Source: Candidatus Aminicenantes bacterium UBA647
GTDB lineage: Bacteria > Acidobacteriota > Aminicenantia > UBA2199
Reading direction: 5' to 3'
Length of the DNA stretch: 41,582 nt
Assembly: GCA_002299555.1 (NCBI GenBank)
Contig: DBOL01000064.1
Span: 1 to 41,582, forward strand
A model generated the notes under the pieces. That model was not told the origin of the DNA, did no database searches, and saw only the letters and a list, made by a program, of their open reading frames with translations. How positions within the stretch are numbered: the stretch's first letter is position 1; each line of letters opens with the position of its first letter. Shown in pieces: positions 1 through 9,485 of the stretch. A program made the translations under genes and the position numbers.

Positions 1-22
1 TCCTTCGGGGGCGGCCTTTTTT
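1..22 (+). terminator. 3' part of a rho-independent terminator
   Basis: The window opens inside a terminator. A TTCG tetraloop (4-7) is followed by the G/C-rich right arm (8-16) and a run of six T (17-22). The left arm lies mostly outside the window, with only its last bases visible. It should end a plus-strand gene located to the left. Confidence 0.65.
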
Positions 23-471
23 ATTTCATCTGTTACCCCCAATTTTCAAAAAAACACTTATCCACTTCTAAATAGTTAGTTCAAATTACCGGAAATAAAT
101 CCATATAAGATTATGAAAAAGGTAATGTTTTGAATTATCTGACAATTTTTTAAGGGTAAACAGGTCGGCCCTTGTAAATATTGAAAGGATAAACGAGATG
201 AAAGAAGCAGAGGATCACAAATATATAGTAATTCTCAACAACAATAAAATTCTTCAATGGGGCAGGTCATTTTGGTGTATGGAACAATAAGGGAGCACAG
301 ATCGCGACTTATGATGCTCGAAAAAAAACTCAGGAATGAAACAGATCTGAAATTGTTAATTTGTTCAAAGATTTAAAAAATCTCTAACACAAAAATTTTA
401 ATCTTCTAAAAAATTTTAAAAATAAATTTATTGTGATATATTTTTTCATTAAACTTATATGAGGTGATGGA
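23..471. other. AT-rich intergenic region, possible decayed ORF
   Basis: No convincing gene lies here. The only open frame with an ATG of any length is 198-290 (+), 30 codons, with a weak upstream AAAGGA. Continuing past its stop, the other two frames stay open for short stretches to about 400, so a decayed small gene is possible but not recognisable. The last 60 bases are extremely AT-rich and end in a good ribosome-binding site (GAGGTGAT, 461-468) for the protease gene at 472. A promoter for that gene probably lies in this AT-rich block, but I cannot pick a unique -35/-10 pair. Confidence 0.4.
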
Positions 472-3400
472 ATGAAAAAATTAATAACTATTATTCAGAT
501 CTTGTTCTTCTCATTTATACTAACAGCAGGAGATGATATATCTCTTATGAGATATCCGGACATTTCTCCTGATTCTTTACATGTAGTTTTCAGTTACAAG
601 GGTGATATTTGGAAATCATCTGTTACAGGTGGTAAAGCTGAGAGACTTACTGATCATTTCGGTAATGATACAAGGCCTAAATTTTCACCTGATGGAAGTC
701 TTATAGCTTTCTCTTCTGACAGGAATGGCAATTATGATGTTTTTGTGATTCCGGTTGAAGGCGGGCTGGCCAGGCAACTGACCTACAGGTCGTCTCAGGA
801 CGAAGTTACCGGATGGAATGGTGACGGGACAGGTGTAATATTCCATTCTCGAAGAGATCTCCATTTTTATTATGGCAATTCAGGTATATTCATGGTCCCG
901 GTTGGTGGCGGAATGCCCAGCCTCCTTATGGATCAGATGGGAAAGAATGGCTCAATATCAGAAGATAACAAATTTCTTGCATTCAATATAAACAGAATTC
1001 CTGATTTCAGGCAAAGATACAGAGGGCCTGCAAATAATGACGTATGGGTATATAACAGGGAAAAAGATAGATATCGAAAATTAACTGATCATCCCGGAAA
1101 TGACAAATGGCCGGTCTTTAAGAATAATTCGATCTATTATGTTTCCGATTCGGATGAGACATTCAACTTATGGAAAATGGATGGGGACGGAAACAACAAG
1201 ACCCGGCTTACATCTCATTCCGGAGATCAGGTCAGGTATCCTTCGATCTCTTCAGACGGTGTATTTGCAATTTATGAATATTTGAACAAACTCTATAGAA
1301 AAGATGTTGATAAAGATCCATATCCCCTGAGCATATTTGCCGCAACGGAACACAAAAATGATTTTGTTATAAAGAAATCATACTCTTCAAAAGCAACAGA
1401 GATGAAGGTGTCACCTGACGGCCAATATTATGCATTTGTTATCAGAGGTGAAATATTTGTAATAAAAAAAGGGTGGAAGAGGGCGAAGAATATTTCAAAC
1501 TCACCTTATAGAGAAGCGAATATTTCCTGGACCAGTGACAGCAAAGGAATCCTTTTTGACTCTGATAAAAATGGCAACAGAGATGTTTTTATCATTTATC
1601 CCGATGGAGACAGAGGGATCTATCATTCATATAAATATAAATTAAAACCACTAACCAATAGTGAACTTGAAGAGACGATGGGTGTCCTTTCTCCCGATGA
1701 TAAAAAGTTCGTTTATGTAGAAGGGAATGGGAACCTGATGCTGAAAACCATCGGTGAGGAATCTTCGAAATTCATTCTGAAAGGGTGGAATGTGTATGAT
1801 ATCGATTGGTCCCCGGACGGAAATTATCTGAGTTATGCACATTCGGATAATAACTTTACAATAGATGTATATATTTATGACCTGAAGGAAGGGAAAGCTT
1901 ACAACATTTCCCGGCATCCCGATGATGACTATTCCCCGGTCTGGTCTCCTGACGGGAAATTTCTCTATTTTATTTCTAAACGAAGTAACAACAATATGGA
2001 TATATGGAGGCTTGCACTCAGAAAAGAGTGGTTTGAAATGACCCCGGATGAGTGGAAAAAACTTGGAGAATCTAAAAAGAAACAAGCATCTGATAAAAAG
2101 AAAGATGAAAAGGATACAGAGAAGAGTTCAGGGATGCTTCCTGTGGATTTTGATGAGATTCACCTCCGGGTGACGCATCTGACAAAACTCCTTGGCGATG
2201 AATTAGGGCTTGCCGTCTCACCTGACAGCAAAACGGTGGCTTTCACAGCAGGTAATGATGATGGAACCGGATTGTATAAGATCGGATGGAATGGGAAAGA
2301 TCAAAAAACATTGATAAAGAAAGGAGTCGGGCTCAGGGCTCTCCATTTTGCAAAAAAAGGTGATGATCTTTTCTTCATTAAATCAGGAATGCTGAACACT
2401 ATGAGCATCAAAAAAGCTTCCCCGGAACCAATTCCATTCAGTGCGAAATTGACGATAGATATGGGGGCGGAGAATATTCAGAAATTTGAAGAAGCCTGGA
2501 GATCCATGAGGGATAATTTCTATGATCCGGCATATCACGGAGCTGACTGGACTGAAATTTATAATAAATACAGGCCCTGGATCAATAAAGGGCTTAACAG
2601 GTATGAATTTGATTATATATTCACGATGATCCTCGGAGAGTTGAACGGTTCACATCTCAGAATATCTTCCAGAATGGAAGAGGGGAGAAAGAAGGTCAAA
2701 ACAGGAGACATAGGTACACTATTTGATGACAATTATAAAGGCCCCGGGTTTAAGGTAAGCAGTGTGTTGAAAGGTTCGCCTGCTTATCATAAAAACAGCC
2801 GTTTATTTGCTGAAGATATTATTACCTCGGTAAATGGAGAGAAAATTGTCAACGGGTCTAACTTTTATAAGTTCATGGAGGATAAGGCCGGGGAATCTGT
2901 GTTGCTCCAGCTACTGAGGGGAGAAGATAAACTTGATGTTGAGATCACTCCGGTAAGCAGCAATCGAAACTTCATCTATAATAAATGGATAGAGCGAAAT
3001 CAGAAGAAGGTTGATGAGTTGTCAGGAGGAAGACTTGCGTACGTTCACATACAGTCTATGGGACGGCCAAACCTTGAAAAATTTGAGAGGGAACTTCACT
3101 CAATTGCCTATGGTAAAGAGGGGCTTTTAATTGATGTCAGATATAATGGCGGGGGATGGATAACTGATTATCTTCTTCAGATTCTCATGACCAGGCAGCA
3201 TGCGGTTACGATCCCGAGGGATGGAGGAAAAGGATATCCGCATGGAAGAAGGTCTATATTTGCTTATACAAAACCGATAGTGGTCCTTATAAACCAGATG
3301 TCCTATTCCAATGCGGAGATATTCCCATGGTCGATCAAGACCTTAAAAAGGGGAACTCTTGTCGGGAAACAAACCTTCGGAGCAGTAATATCAACAGGGG

Positions 3401-3624
3401 GGACAGCCCTTATAGACGGGACCTGGCTGAGGCTCCCATTTAGAGGATGGTACGTCAATGACGGGACAATGACAAATATGGAACTGAACGGATGTCCTCC
3501 TGATTATCCGGTAGAGAACCTTCCTGGAGAAGAGATAAAAGGAGTCGACAGGCAGTTGAACAAAGGAGTGGCAGTACTCCTTGAAAAAGTTAAAGAGTCG
3601 GCAAAAAGTAAGATCTGGAATTAA
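472..3624 (+). CDS. Periplasmic tricorn-type serine protease (S41 family)
   Basis: This is a 1050-residue homologue of tricorn protease, which trims peptides. An N-terminal signal peptide (about residues 1-20) indicates export to the periplasm, unlike the cytosolic archaeal enzyme. TolB/WD-like beta-propeller repeats, with recurring SPDG-type turns, fill roughly residues 25-660. A PDZ-like segment sits around 745-835 and the S41 protease core runs to the C-terminus. By alignment with known tricorn catalytic positions, S727-H728 (motif GSH), S946 (motif SYSNAE) and E1004 form the catalytic set. The spacings 728-946 and 946-1004 nearly equal those of tricorn (746-965, 965-1023). A short Lys/Glu-rich insert lies near 540-560. 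The start is supported by GAGGTGAT just upstream. The gene stands alone and ends at a terminator shared with the convergent operon. The physiological substrate is unknown. Confidence 0.93.
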   Translation: MKKLITIIQILFFSFILTAGDDISLMRYPDISPDSLHVVFSYKGDIWKSSVTGGKAERLTDHFGNDTRPKFSPDGSLIAFSSDRNGNYDVFVIPVEGGLARQLTYRSSQDEVTGWNGDGTGVIFHSRRDLHFYYGNSGIFMVPVGGGMPSLLMDQMGKNGSISEDNKFLAFNINRIPDFRQRYRGPANNDVWVYNREKDRYRKLTDHPGNDKWPVFKNNSIYYVSDSDETFNLWKMDGDGNNKTRLTSHSGDQVRYPSISSDGVFAIYEYLNKLYRKDVDKDPYPLSIFAATEHKNDFVIKKSYSSKATEMKVSPDGQYYAFVIRGEIFVIKKGWKRAKNISNSPYREANISWTSDSKGILFDSDKNGNRDVFIIYPDGDRGIYHSYKYKLKPLTNSELEETMGVLSPDDKKFVYVEGNGNLMLKTIGEESSKFILKGWNVYDIDWSPDGNYLSYAHSDNNFTIDVYIYDLKEGKAYNISRHPDDDYSPVWSPDGKFLYFISKRSNNNMDIWRLALRKEWFEMTPDEWKKLGESKKKQASDKKKDEKDTEKSSGMLPVDFDEIHLRVTHLTKLLGDELGLAVSPDSKTVAFTAGNDDGTGLYKIGWNGKDQKTLIKKGVGLRALHFAKKGDDLFFIKSGMLNTMSIKKASPEPIPFSAKLTIDMGAENIQKFEEAWRSMRDNFYDPAYHGADWTEIYNKYRPWINKGLNRYEFDYIFTMILGELNGSHLRISSRMEEGRKKVKTGDIGTLFDDNYKGPGFKVSSVLKGSPAYHKNSRLFAEDIITSVNGEKIVNGSNFYKFMEDKAGESVLLQLLRGEDKLDVEITPVSSNRNFIYNKWIERNQKKVDELSGGRLAYVHIQSMGRPNLEKFERELHSIAYGKEGLLIDVRYNGGGWITDYLLQILMTRQHAVTIPRDGGKGYPHGRRSIFAYTKPIVVLINQMSYSNAEIFPWSIKTLKRGTLVGKQTFGAVISTGGTALIDGTWLRLPFRGWYVNDGTMTNMELNGCPPDYPVENLPGEEIKGVDRQLNKGVAVLLEKVKESAKSKIWN

Positions 3625-3629
3625 TAAAG

Positions 3630-3653
3630 AAGGGGGAGAATCATCTCCCCCTT
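3630..3653. terminator. Bidirectional rho-independent terminator
   Basis: A perfect 9-bp stem (3631-3639 with 3644-3652) with a 4-base loop has T-rich DNA on both sides. It lies between the convergent stop codons of the protease gene (+) and the minor-pilin operon (-), so it can end both transcripts. Confidence 0.85.
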
Positions 3654-3662
3654 TTATTTTAA

Positions 3663-4469
3663 TTATTCTATTTCAGTTCCCATAGAAGAGCCGTTATCAG
3701 TCTCCCTGGTTTCAGTTCCTTCATCTTTTAATATCAGCGAAATAGAAGAGTTTACTTTTCTTCCTGAAGGAGAGGTGACACTGAACTTTATTGTGACCTT
3801 ATCCCCAAGTTCCTCAATTATTTGAGTGGTTATATCCCAGACGATCTCACCTGTAAGAGTGTTAAGCTCGATCCCCTTTTTTAATGGAGATATAAGTTCA
3901 AATTTCACTACTTCTTCGGGTTCTTGATCCTCTCCATCTGTAAATTCCGGCTCGTCATCTTCCGGTTTCGGCATTTCAGCGTTTATCCTGTATCTGAAGA
4001 TCCCGGGGGAATCGAATTTCTCTATCATGGCCAGGTTTACGAGTGGAAGAGTCCCTTTAACTTTGATCAGTTTACTCTTGAATTCAGGGTAGGACTCCCC
4101 TTCTTCCTGAATGCTCACAAGGCAGAACACCCAGTCATTCTCTCTCAGATAATCTCTGGAAAGTATAGAGTTGGCCTCACCTTTTACTTCCCTCTCATTT
4201 ATGAACCATCTGTATTTATAGTTTTTCACTGCCTGCTTGTCAGATAATACGGGGATAGCTTCTATATCATTGTCGATATTTATCATAGAGCTGAATTTGA
4301 CTCCAGTGATCTCCAGGAGTTTTTCTGAACTTTCAGGTGTTTTGATCTCAGATAATGACACCTGTTTCTTCCTGCTTTTTACTTTAAGGCTCTCATCGAC
4401 TTCATCGCTGCCGCAGAAGATCAACGATAGCGATATCAGAAAAAGGAGAGTGTATTTCAATGATCTCAA
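3663..4469 (-). CDS. Lipoprotein with Ig-like domain, last gene of pilus operon
   Basis: No named family is recognised. The N-terminus has a hydrophobic stretch ending in SLSLIFCG, a lipobox-like cleavage site, so this is probably a membrane-anchored lipoprotein. An acidic Glu/Asp-rich linker near the middle is followed by a segment (FELISPLKKGIELN, then TGEIVWDIT) that resembles the putative-Ig/cadherin-like repeats of large envelope proteins. The longest open frame begins at an ATG at 4493, which would overlap the pilY1-like gene by 22 bases. I prefer the TTG at 4469, because AAGAGG ends the upstream gene five bases before it and its stop codon TAG lies in between, giving translational coupling. 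A second TTG lies at 4460. Being last in the operon suggests a role in pilus assembly or in anchoring the tip protein, which is inference. Confidence 0.7.
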   Translation of the reverse strand: MRSLKYTLLFLISLSLIFCGSDEVDESLKVKSRKKQVSLSEIKTPESSEKLLEITGVKFSSMINIDNDIEAIPVLSDKQAVKNYKYRWFINEREVKGEANSILSRDYLRENDWVFCLVSIQEEGESYPEFKSKLIKVKGTLPLVNLAMIEKFDSPGIFRYRINAEMPKPEDDEPEFTDGEDQEPEEVVKFELISPLKKGIELNTLTGEIVWDITTQIIEELGDKVTIKFSVTSPSGRKVNSSISLILKDEGTETRETDNGSSMGTEIE

Positions 4470-4471
4470 TT

Positions 4472-7400
4472 CTACCTCTTCTTTTCTTCCCATGTCATGG
4501 AACCGAATACAGATTCTATGTCGATCGTTTCCTGATCAATAACATCGGTACTGCCTACAACTCCCGAACCTTTGTAGATCTTATATTTCCCACCTGATAA
4601 AAGACCGGATCCCTGGATCTTTCCTGCTTCCACAATTGGATCTTCAATGGTTATCTCTCCTCCTCCGGCCCTTACCTTAAAGCTGTAAATACTCTGGTTC
4701 CCCTCCTGAGCACATGGATCAATTGTTTCTAGCGATGTTGTAGTGGGGACATAGGTGTTAAAAAATATCGTACTGTTTATAAAGATTGGATAGGGTTCAA
4801 AAATTGTCTCACCGTCACCTTCGGTATAATCGAAGAAGAATCCGGAAGTTATCGGATCCTGAGTTCCCGTCCAGATACTGTTGACATCGGTCAGGTTCCC
4901 GCTGGATAAAGTTGAAGAGAGGGCACTGTCTATGATGCCTATGAACCTTCCTGTAATATTGTTTGTATTGTTCGGCTGTGTCCTGTGTCCCGTGCCGGTG
5001 AACAACCACAGGTTGTAATCATAATCATATCCAAGAGTCGGAGGGAGCCACATTGTCTGTCCATCATCTGCCTGGTAAATATTTACAGCATCCCATCCGG
5101 CAGGGTCACCGTTCAGGTTGATCTTCCATATCCTGCCCCCCTGTCCTGATGAACCCATATAGTCCCCGGACTCAGTCATATAGAGATAATCTGTAAGGCC
5201 GTTGTTGTCATAATCCAATGCAGCCGGTGTGGCGGCAAAACAATATAGAAAATCAGAATTTGTATGGATATATGTGCTTCCCACCTTGCTCTCTCCATCA
5301 GTGGCGTTATAAATGAATTTTTTAATTATGTCACCTGAATATGCGTTCAGGACAAAGAATCCCTTTCCTTTAAGGTTGGGTGCGGTTGCAGCTTCCTCAT
5401 CGTAATCATAACCTCCCGACAATATTACAGCCGGAAATTGAGCGCCGGTCCCGTCATTCTGAAGCCTTGCAATGATTGGTTTACCTTCAGTATATCCTGA
5501 ATATGAGGGGTCATTAAATTCCCAGAGGAATGACATTGATTCAGGGTCAGTTACGTCGAGGGCACAATAACTCTCGCCTCCGATCCCGTAACCGAAGATC
5601 AATACTGTCTTCCAGTCTGTCCATTGTCCGGCATTGGCAACCTTTATATCTTTTGCAATTGCTTTTCCATCTATGAAATACTGGTGAGATCCTTCTCCAG
5701 TGCTTCCATCCGAATGGAGTACATCAGGGACCATATCTCTCAATTCTGTCAAAAATGAAGGGGGGATAAAGGCCCACAACTCTTCTCCTGACTCGACCAG
5801 GAAACAATGGAGCATACCATCATTCGCACCGACATAAATTACTTCAGGCCTCTTCGATATCAAAACTTCCTCGCCATCGATAGTAACCCATTCGGTAAGT
5901 TCGTCGAAGAACAGCAGGTAAGAGGTGTCAAAACTTGCCTTCCATTTAAGCGGAGCGCCGACGACTGTTGGTGTGAAATGGAATATATCACCCAGTTTCC
6001 ATCCATAATCGTTATTTCCTATCACAAAATCGATCACTTTGTCCCTGTTGTCATCATCAACGGTAGTATCTCCCGATACAAATCCCAGGTCGGCTGCATT
6101 GAGACTGGACGAGTCGAAACTGACCAGAGTACCATTCTTTATGGTATAAATTACCCTTGCGGTCGATCTGTTATCCAGAACGATTCCCGCATCCCATTCT
6201 TGCGCATCTCCGGGATTTTCAAGGTCGGGGAAGTTCCCTTCTTCGTCCAGCTTATATGATTTTAAATGTCCTTCCCAGATGCTCTGTGTAGCCTTGGGAA
6301 CGAATGTTGCCACATAACCGCTCCTGTCACCGTAAGTGAGTGAATATTTCGGAGCTGCGAATGCTGCATATGCCCTCACTTTTTCATCAATACTTGCAAA
6401 AGCATCTCTTAAAGCTCCTGCCAGTGAATCATAATCCTTGGCGGTGTAATATTCTCCTCCACCATTGGCGGCGGTATCTTTGAGTAGAGTATTATCAATT
6501 GCAAATCCTATAGTATAAGTGTAGATAAACTGTTTGTTCTTCATTTCTGTTTCGTAACGTTTATCCGTCTTTATGACATCTAAATCATCAGGCCACATGT
6601 CTTCATTAAATGCATAGTGAGCAAGGTCATCAAGGTAGTTCGTTCCATAATTTGTCAGGTCCTCTGTATCATCATCATTTATTGTTTTTCCATCTACTAT
6701 AGTCAGGTTATCTACATCTCCCCATGGTGCTAAATTATCATCAGGATCAATATAAAAGATGCTTCCTTCGGGGAGATTCCTTAATTCATTGTCCTGTGTC
6801 GGTTCTCCATCTGTAACAACAATAATAAAGTTTAACTGGCACCAATTGTTTATAGGTGTTTTATCATTAATTGTTGCGACGTTTGGATGGTCAAAGGGGT
6901 AAAAATACTTAAAGTCTGTTATATGGGGTTCACCGCCCATCCTGAAATAGGCGTACACCTCTGCATATGCCTCAGAAAGTGGTGTCCAGGTCGTCCCCTC
7001 TATGCCTGTGATCAATACCTGTGTAGCGTTTAATGCTGCCATAGCCTGACATGTTTGAAGTATTGATCCGCCCGAATCAGAATTAAATGTAGAAATACCA
7101 ATCCGAGGTGGGGCAGGATCACCCTCTGCATCTACAAATATTTCCGCTACAGCAGCCTTCATAACTTCCCTTGCTACCCTCATTCTGACCTTCCGGTCCA
7201 TCCCGTGGTTACCGTCAAGATCCGGACTTTCACTTATTACCCATACCCCATACTCCATAAAATGATTCCATTCTAATAATGCCGTGGCAGTCGCCTGATA
7301 AATCATGAAGTTCAGGAAGTTTCCGCTGATTCTCACTTCGTTCCCGGAATCCGGTTCTGCAAACAGATATATCGGCCGACCGGTAGGATGATCACCAGTG

Positions 7401-7819
7401 TTAGGGTAATTCCTGACATCAAGCATAAATACTCCGTCTGAACCTATTGCTGTAAGAGGGTAAATGAGTCTGTCACTTCCTCTTCGTGTAAGGAAATATT
7501 GACCAGGATCAACTGTTATCACTTGACCGTCATGGTCATTTGTATAATCTCCCTTTTTATAGTATTTAATTCGGTGTTCATAGCCTCCGTAGATACGGTC
7601 GGAATATGATGTGTAAACAAATTTGGGATCGAAATCAGAATGATAGATCAGGTTGTTCATCGATCCTGAATTGTCCATCATTATCAATATATTCGGTTTT
7701 AAAATATCAGACGTATCACTGCCACTGCTGAACAGAGTTTCATCATACCAGCCGTTGAGTTGAGTAGATATCATTGAAATAAATCCGATCAAAACTAAAA
7801 TTAGTATTTTTTTCTTCAT
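4472..7819 (-). CDS. pilY1: PilY1-like type IV pilus tip-associated protein
   Basis: This 1115-residue secreted protein has the two-part build of PilY1. An N-terminal signal peptide is followed by a von Willebrand A domain with a MIDAS motif (D49-N-S51-G-S53) and a C-terminal PilY1 beta-propeller. The propeller carries a calcium-loop-like segment (LDYDNNGLTDYLY) followed by a GGRIWKINL strand, as in the family. Its length is close to the roughly 1160 residues of the Pseudomonas protein. In studied bacteria PilY1 sits at the pilus tip with the minor pilins, promotes adhesion and mechanosensing, and counteracts retraction. AGGAGG lies five to six bases before the start codon. The gene follows four minor-pilin genes in the same operon, which strongly supports the call. 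The adhesion target cannot be read from the sequence. Confidence 0.93.
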   Translation of the reverse strand: MKKKILILVLIGFISMISTQLNGWYDETLFSSGSDTSDILKPNILIMMDNSGSMNNLIYHSDFDPKFVYTSYSDRIYGGYEHRIKYYKKGDYTNDHDGQVITVDPGQYFLTRRGSDRLIYPLTAIGSDGVFMLDVRNYPNTGDHPTGRPIYLFAEPDSGNEVRISGNFLNFMIYQATATALLEWNHFMEYGVWVISESPDLDGNHGMDRKVRMRVAREVMKAAVAEIFVDAEGDPAPPRIGISTFNSDSGGSILQTCQAMAALNATQVLITGIEGTTWTPLSEAYAEVYAYFRMGGEPHITDFKYFYPFDHPNVATINDKTPINNWCQLNFIIVVTDGEPTQDNELRNLPEGSIFYIDPDDNLAPWGDVDNLTIVDGKTINDDDTEDLTNYGTNYLDDLAHYAFNEDMWPDDLDVIKTDKRYETEMKNKQFIYTYTIGFAIDNTLLKDTAANGGGEYYTAKDYDSLAGALRDAFASIDEKVRAYAAFAAPKYSLTYGDRSGYVATFVPKATQSIWEGHLKSYKLDEEGNFPDLENPGDAQEWDAGIVLDNRSTARVIYTIKNGTLVSFDSSSLNAADLGFVSGDTTVDDDNRDKVIDFVIGNNDYGWKLGDIFHFTPTVVGAPLKWKASFDTSYLLFFDELTEWVTIDGEEVLISKRPEVIYVGANDGMLHCFLVESGEELWAFIPPSFLTELRDMVPDVLHSDGSTGEGSHQYFIDGKAIAKDIKVANAGQWTDWKTVLIFGYGIGGESYCALDVTDPESMSFLWEFNDPSYSGYTEGKPIIARLQNDGTGAQFPAVILSGGYDYDEEAATAPNLKGKGFFVLNAYSGDIIKKFIYNATDGESKVGSTYIHTNSDFLYCFAATPAALDYDNNGLTDYLYMTESGDYMGSSGQGGRIWKINLNGDPAGWDAVNIYQADDGQTMWLPPTLGYDYDYNLWLFTGTGHRTQPNNTNNITGRFIGIIDSALSSTLSSGNLTDVNSIWTGTQDPITSGFFFDYTEGDGETIFEPYPIFINSTIFFNTYVPTTTSLETIDPCAQEGNQSIYSFKVRAGGGEITIEDPIVEAGKIQGSGLLSGGKYKIYKGSGVVGSTDVIDQETIDIESVFGSMTWEEKKR

Positions 7820-7828
7820 TTTTTCCTC

Positions 7829-8329
7829 CTAATATTCGGAATTAAGCATTACAATAATAGAAACGATCTCTTTTCTCGCGTCGTTTCCCCCACCGGGCAC
7901 TTTCACCGAAGATGAAGATGTTACTTCCCAGGGTGTTATTGAAACGCCCATAGACCCACTGGTTTCAACTGAGATCCCTATCGGCGGGGGTGGATCGAAA
8001 GTGAGGAAGGGGGTTATATATTGAGGGTCGGTTATTGCAAATCCGTAGGTGTCGTATAGAGGTCCACTTCTGTAGGACCTTGTTCCGTCAGTGACCGGCC
8101 CGAAAATTTCAGTTGCAGGATCAACACTGTATCTCAATTGATCTGTACCCAGGCTTATCCCGGACTCTGCAGTAAAGAAAGAGTCTTTATCAGCAAAAAA
8201 GTTCCTTGTTATACTGATCTCGGTTTTGCTCCGGTTCAGACCCATTACACCAATTAGTGATAATATTATTACTCCGAAAAGCACCAGTACAAGGACAGAG
8301 CCTTTCTCTTTTTTTTTTATAATGTTCAT
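7829..8329 (-). CDS. pilX: PilX-like minor pilin assembly protein
   Basis: This 166-residue protein has a short basic leader ending KKKEKG, followed by a hydrophobic helix (SVLVLVLFGVIILSLIG), matching the PilX N-terminal family. As is usual in PilX, the Glu at mature position 5 is absent. The helix continues into the conserved RNFFADKDSFFTAESG region, typical of PilX proteins. I chose the ATG at 8329 because AGGAG lies seven bases upstream; an in-frame ATG at 8350 would overlap the pilW-like gene and has no ribosome-binding site. The product should be an inner-membrane minor pilin that joins the priming complex with PilV, PilW and the GspH-like protein and carries PilY1 at the tip. Confidence 0.82.
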   Translation of the reverse strand: MNIIKKKEKGSVLVLVLFGVIILSLIGVMGLNRSKTEISITRNFFADKDSFFTAESGISLGTDQLRYSVDPATEIFGPVTDGTRSYRSGPLYDTYGFAITDPQYITPFLTFDPPPPIGISVETSGSMGVSITPWEVTSSSSVKVPGGGNDARKEIVSIIVMLNSEY

Positions 8330-8339
8330 TCTGGATCTC

Positions 8340-9485
8340 CTAATACACAATATCGTAGTTTCTTATGAAAATCTCATAGGTGAGGTAGGTATAGTGGAAT
8401 CTTCCTGCCGCCAGAGTTGTCGCAGCGACATCACCCATTCTGGGTTTGTTGAATTCCTGGCCTACAGCCCCCTCATCAATATTTTTCCTTTTATGCTTAT
8501 CTTCGATTCTCATTAGGGCAAAAACCCTTATGGATGAGATATTTCTGTTGGAAAAGTTCTGGATAAAGCCTGTACAATCAGTACTTCCTGCAGATGCACA
8601 TGGATCTGCATAACTTGTCCCTGCTGTTGAAGTGGAAGCCCAGAACTCCGCTGGCTCATCTTTTGTTATATATTCGAACTGGATGTCTGCAATATTCGGA
8701 ATTATTGGTACTGCTCTGGTTGTTGTTTCATTCCCATCAGCAAGAATATCTGCTACTCCCTCTGTATCAGTTGTCAGGGTAAGGGTTTTTGAGCCATCTT
8801 TTTCGGTTTTGACCGTGAAAATATTAAAATAGTTCAGTCTTATTAACGGGCTCCCGTCTGCATATGATCCCGAGTTCCCCAGTGAGCCGATGTGTGTCAG
8901 GGAATTGTCTACATATTTTCCCGGAACATTTAGTAACCCTGAATAATATACCGGAGTTGCCCTGATAGTAAGTGTGGTTTCTCCCATGGATACTGCGCCG
9001 GTGACCCTGAAAACATAATAACCGCTGGTTTTTACAATTATTCCGGAATCATTTATTGACCAGAGTGTCCCGTTGCCATCCAGATTTGTCACACTGTCCT
9101 GCAGGTTCAGCAGAGTGTCTCCGGGAGTGAAACCACCGCCGGCAACCTTTGTGACTGCAGTCGAATCTCCGGATGCAAGAATGATCCCATCAGGAAAATC
9201 ATTATTATTAAGAGGATATATCCCTGTGAAAGGAGGTGTTGCCTGCAGAAAGGGGGGGGTTCTCAACAGGGTAAGGACAGAACCGGCATTCCTGATATTT
9301 TCACAAAGTATGATATCAATGGCCCTGGCCGCCTGGTTCATATCCAGCTTATTTTCTTCTGCAACATGGGTAGATTCGGTTTCAAGTATCATTGTATAGA
9401 TCGTAATAACTACAAAGAGGAGAATTACTGATGCTGTTATTGCTTCAATAAGTGTAAAACCGCTGATGCTTTTTTTATATTTCAT
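8340..9485 (-). CDS. pilW: PilW-like minor pilin
   Basis: This 381-residue prepilin has a class III signal: basic residues, then SGFTLIEAITASVILLF, with prepilin peptidase cleavage after Gly and Glu at mature position 5. The long globular part and the position between PilV and PilX match PilW. Its ATG overlaps the stop of the preceding gene (TAATG), so translation is probably coupled. The C-terminal domain is not specific enough to predict partners beyond the usual minor-pilin complex. Confidence 0.85.
   Translation of the reverse strand: MKYKKSISGFTLIEAITASVILLFVVITIYTMILETESTHVAEENKLDMNQAARAIDIILCENIRNAGSVLTLLRTPPFLQATPPFTGIYPLNNNDFPDGIILASGDSTAVTKVAGGGFTPGDTLLNLQDSVTNLDGNGTLWSINDSGIIVKTSGYYVFRVTGAVSMGETTLTIRATPVYYSGLLNVPGKYVDNSLTHIGSLGNSGSYADGSPLIRLNYFNIFTVKTEKDGSKTLTLTTDTEGVADILADGNETTTRAVPIIPNIADIQFEYITKDEPAEFWASTSTAGTSYADPCASAGSTDCTGFIQNFSNRNISSIRVFALMRIEDKHKRKNIDEGAVGQEFNKPRMGDVAATTLAAGRFHYTYLTYEIFIRNYDIVY

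Noticed and set aside
198..290. 30-codon ORF as a real small gene
   Set aside because: The ribosome-binding site is weak, the product is not recognisable and the surrounding frames break quickly; kept only as a note in the intergenic entry.
5807..6259. 150-codon open frame on the plus strand opposite pilY1
   Set aside because: It is antisense to a clear protein, has no family-like motifs and no ribosome-binding site; it looks like a frame shadow. Other antisense frames were dropped for the same reason.
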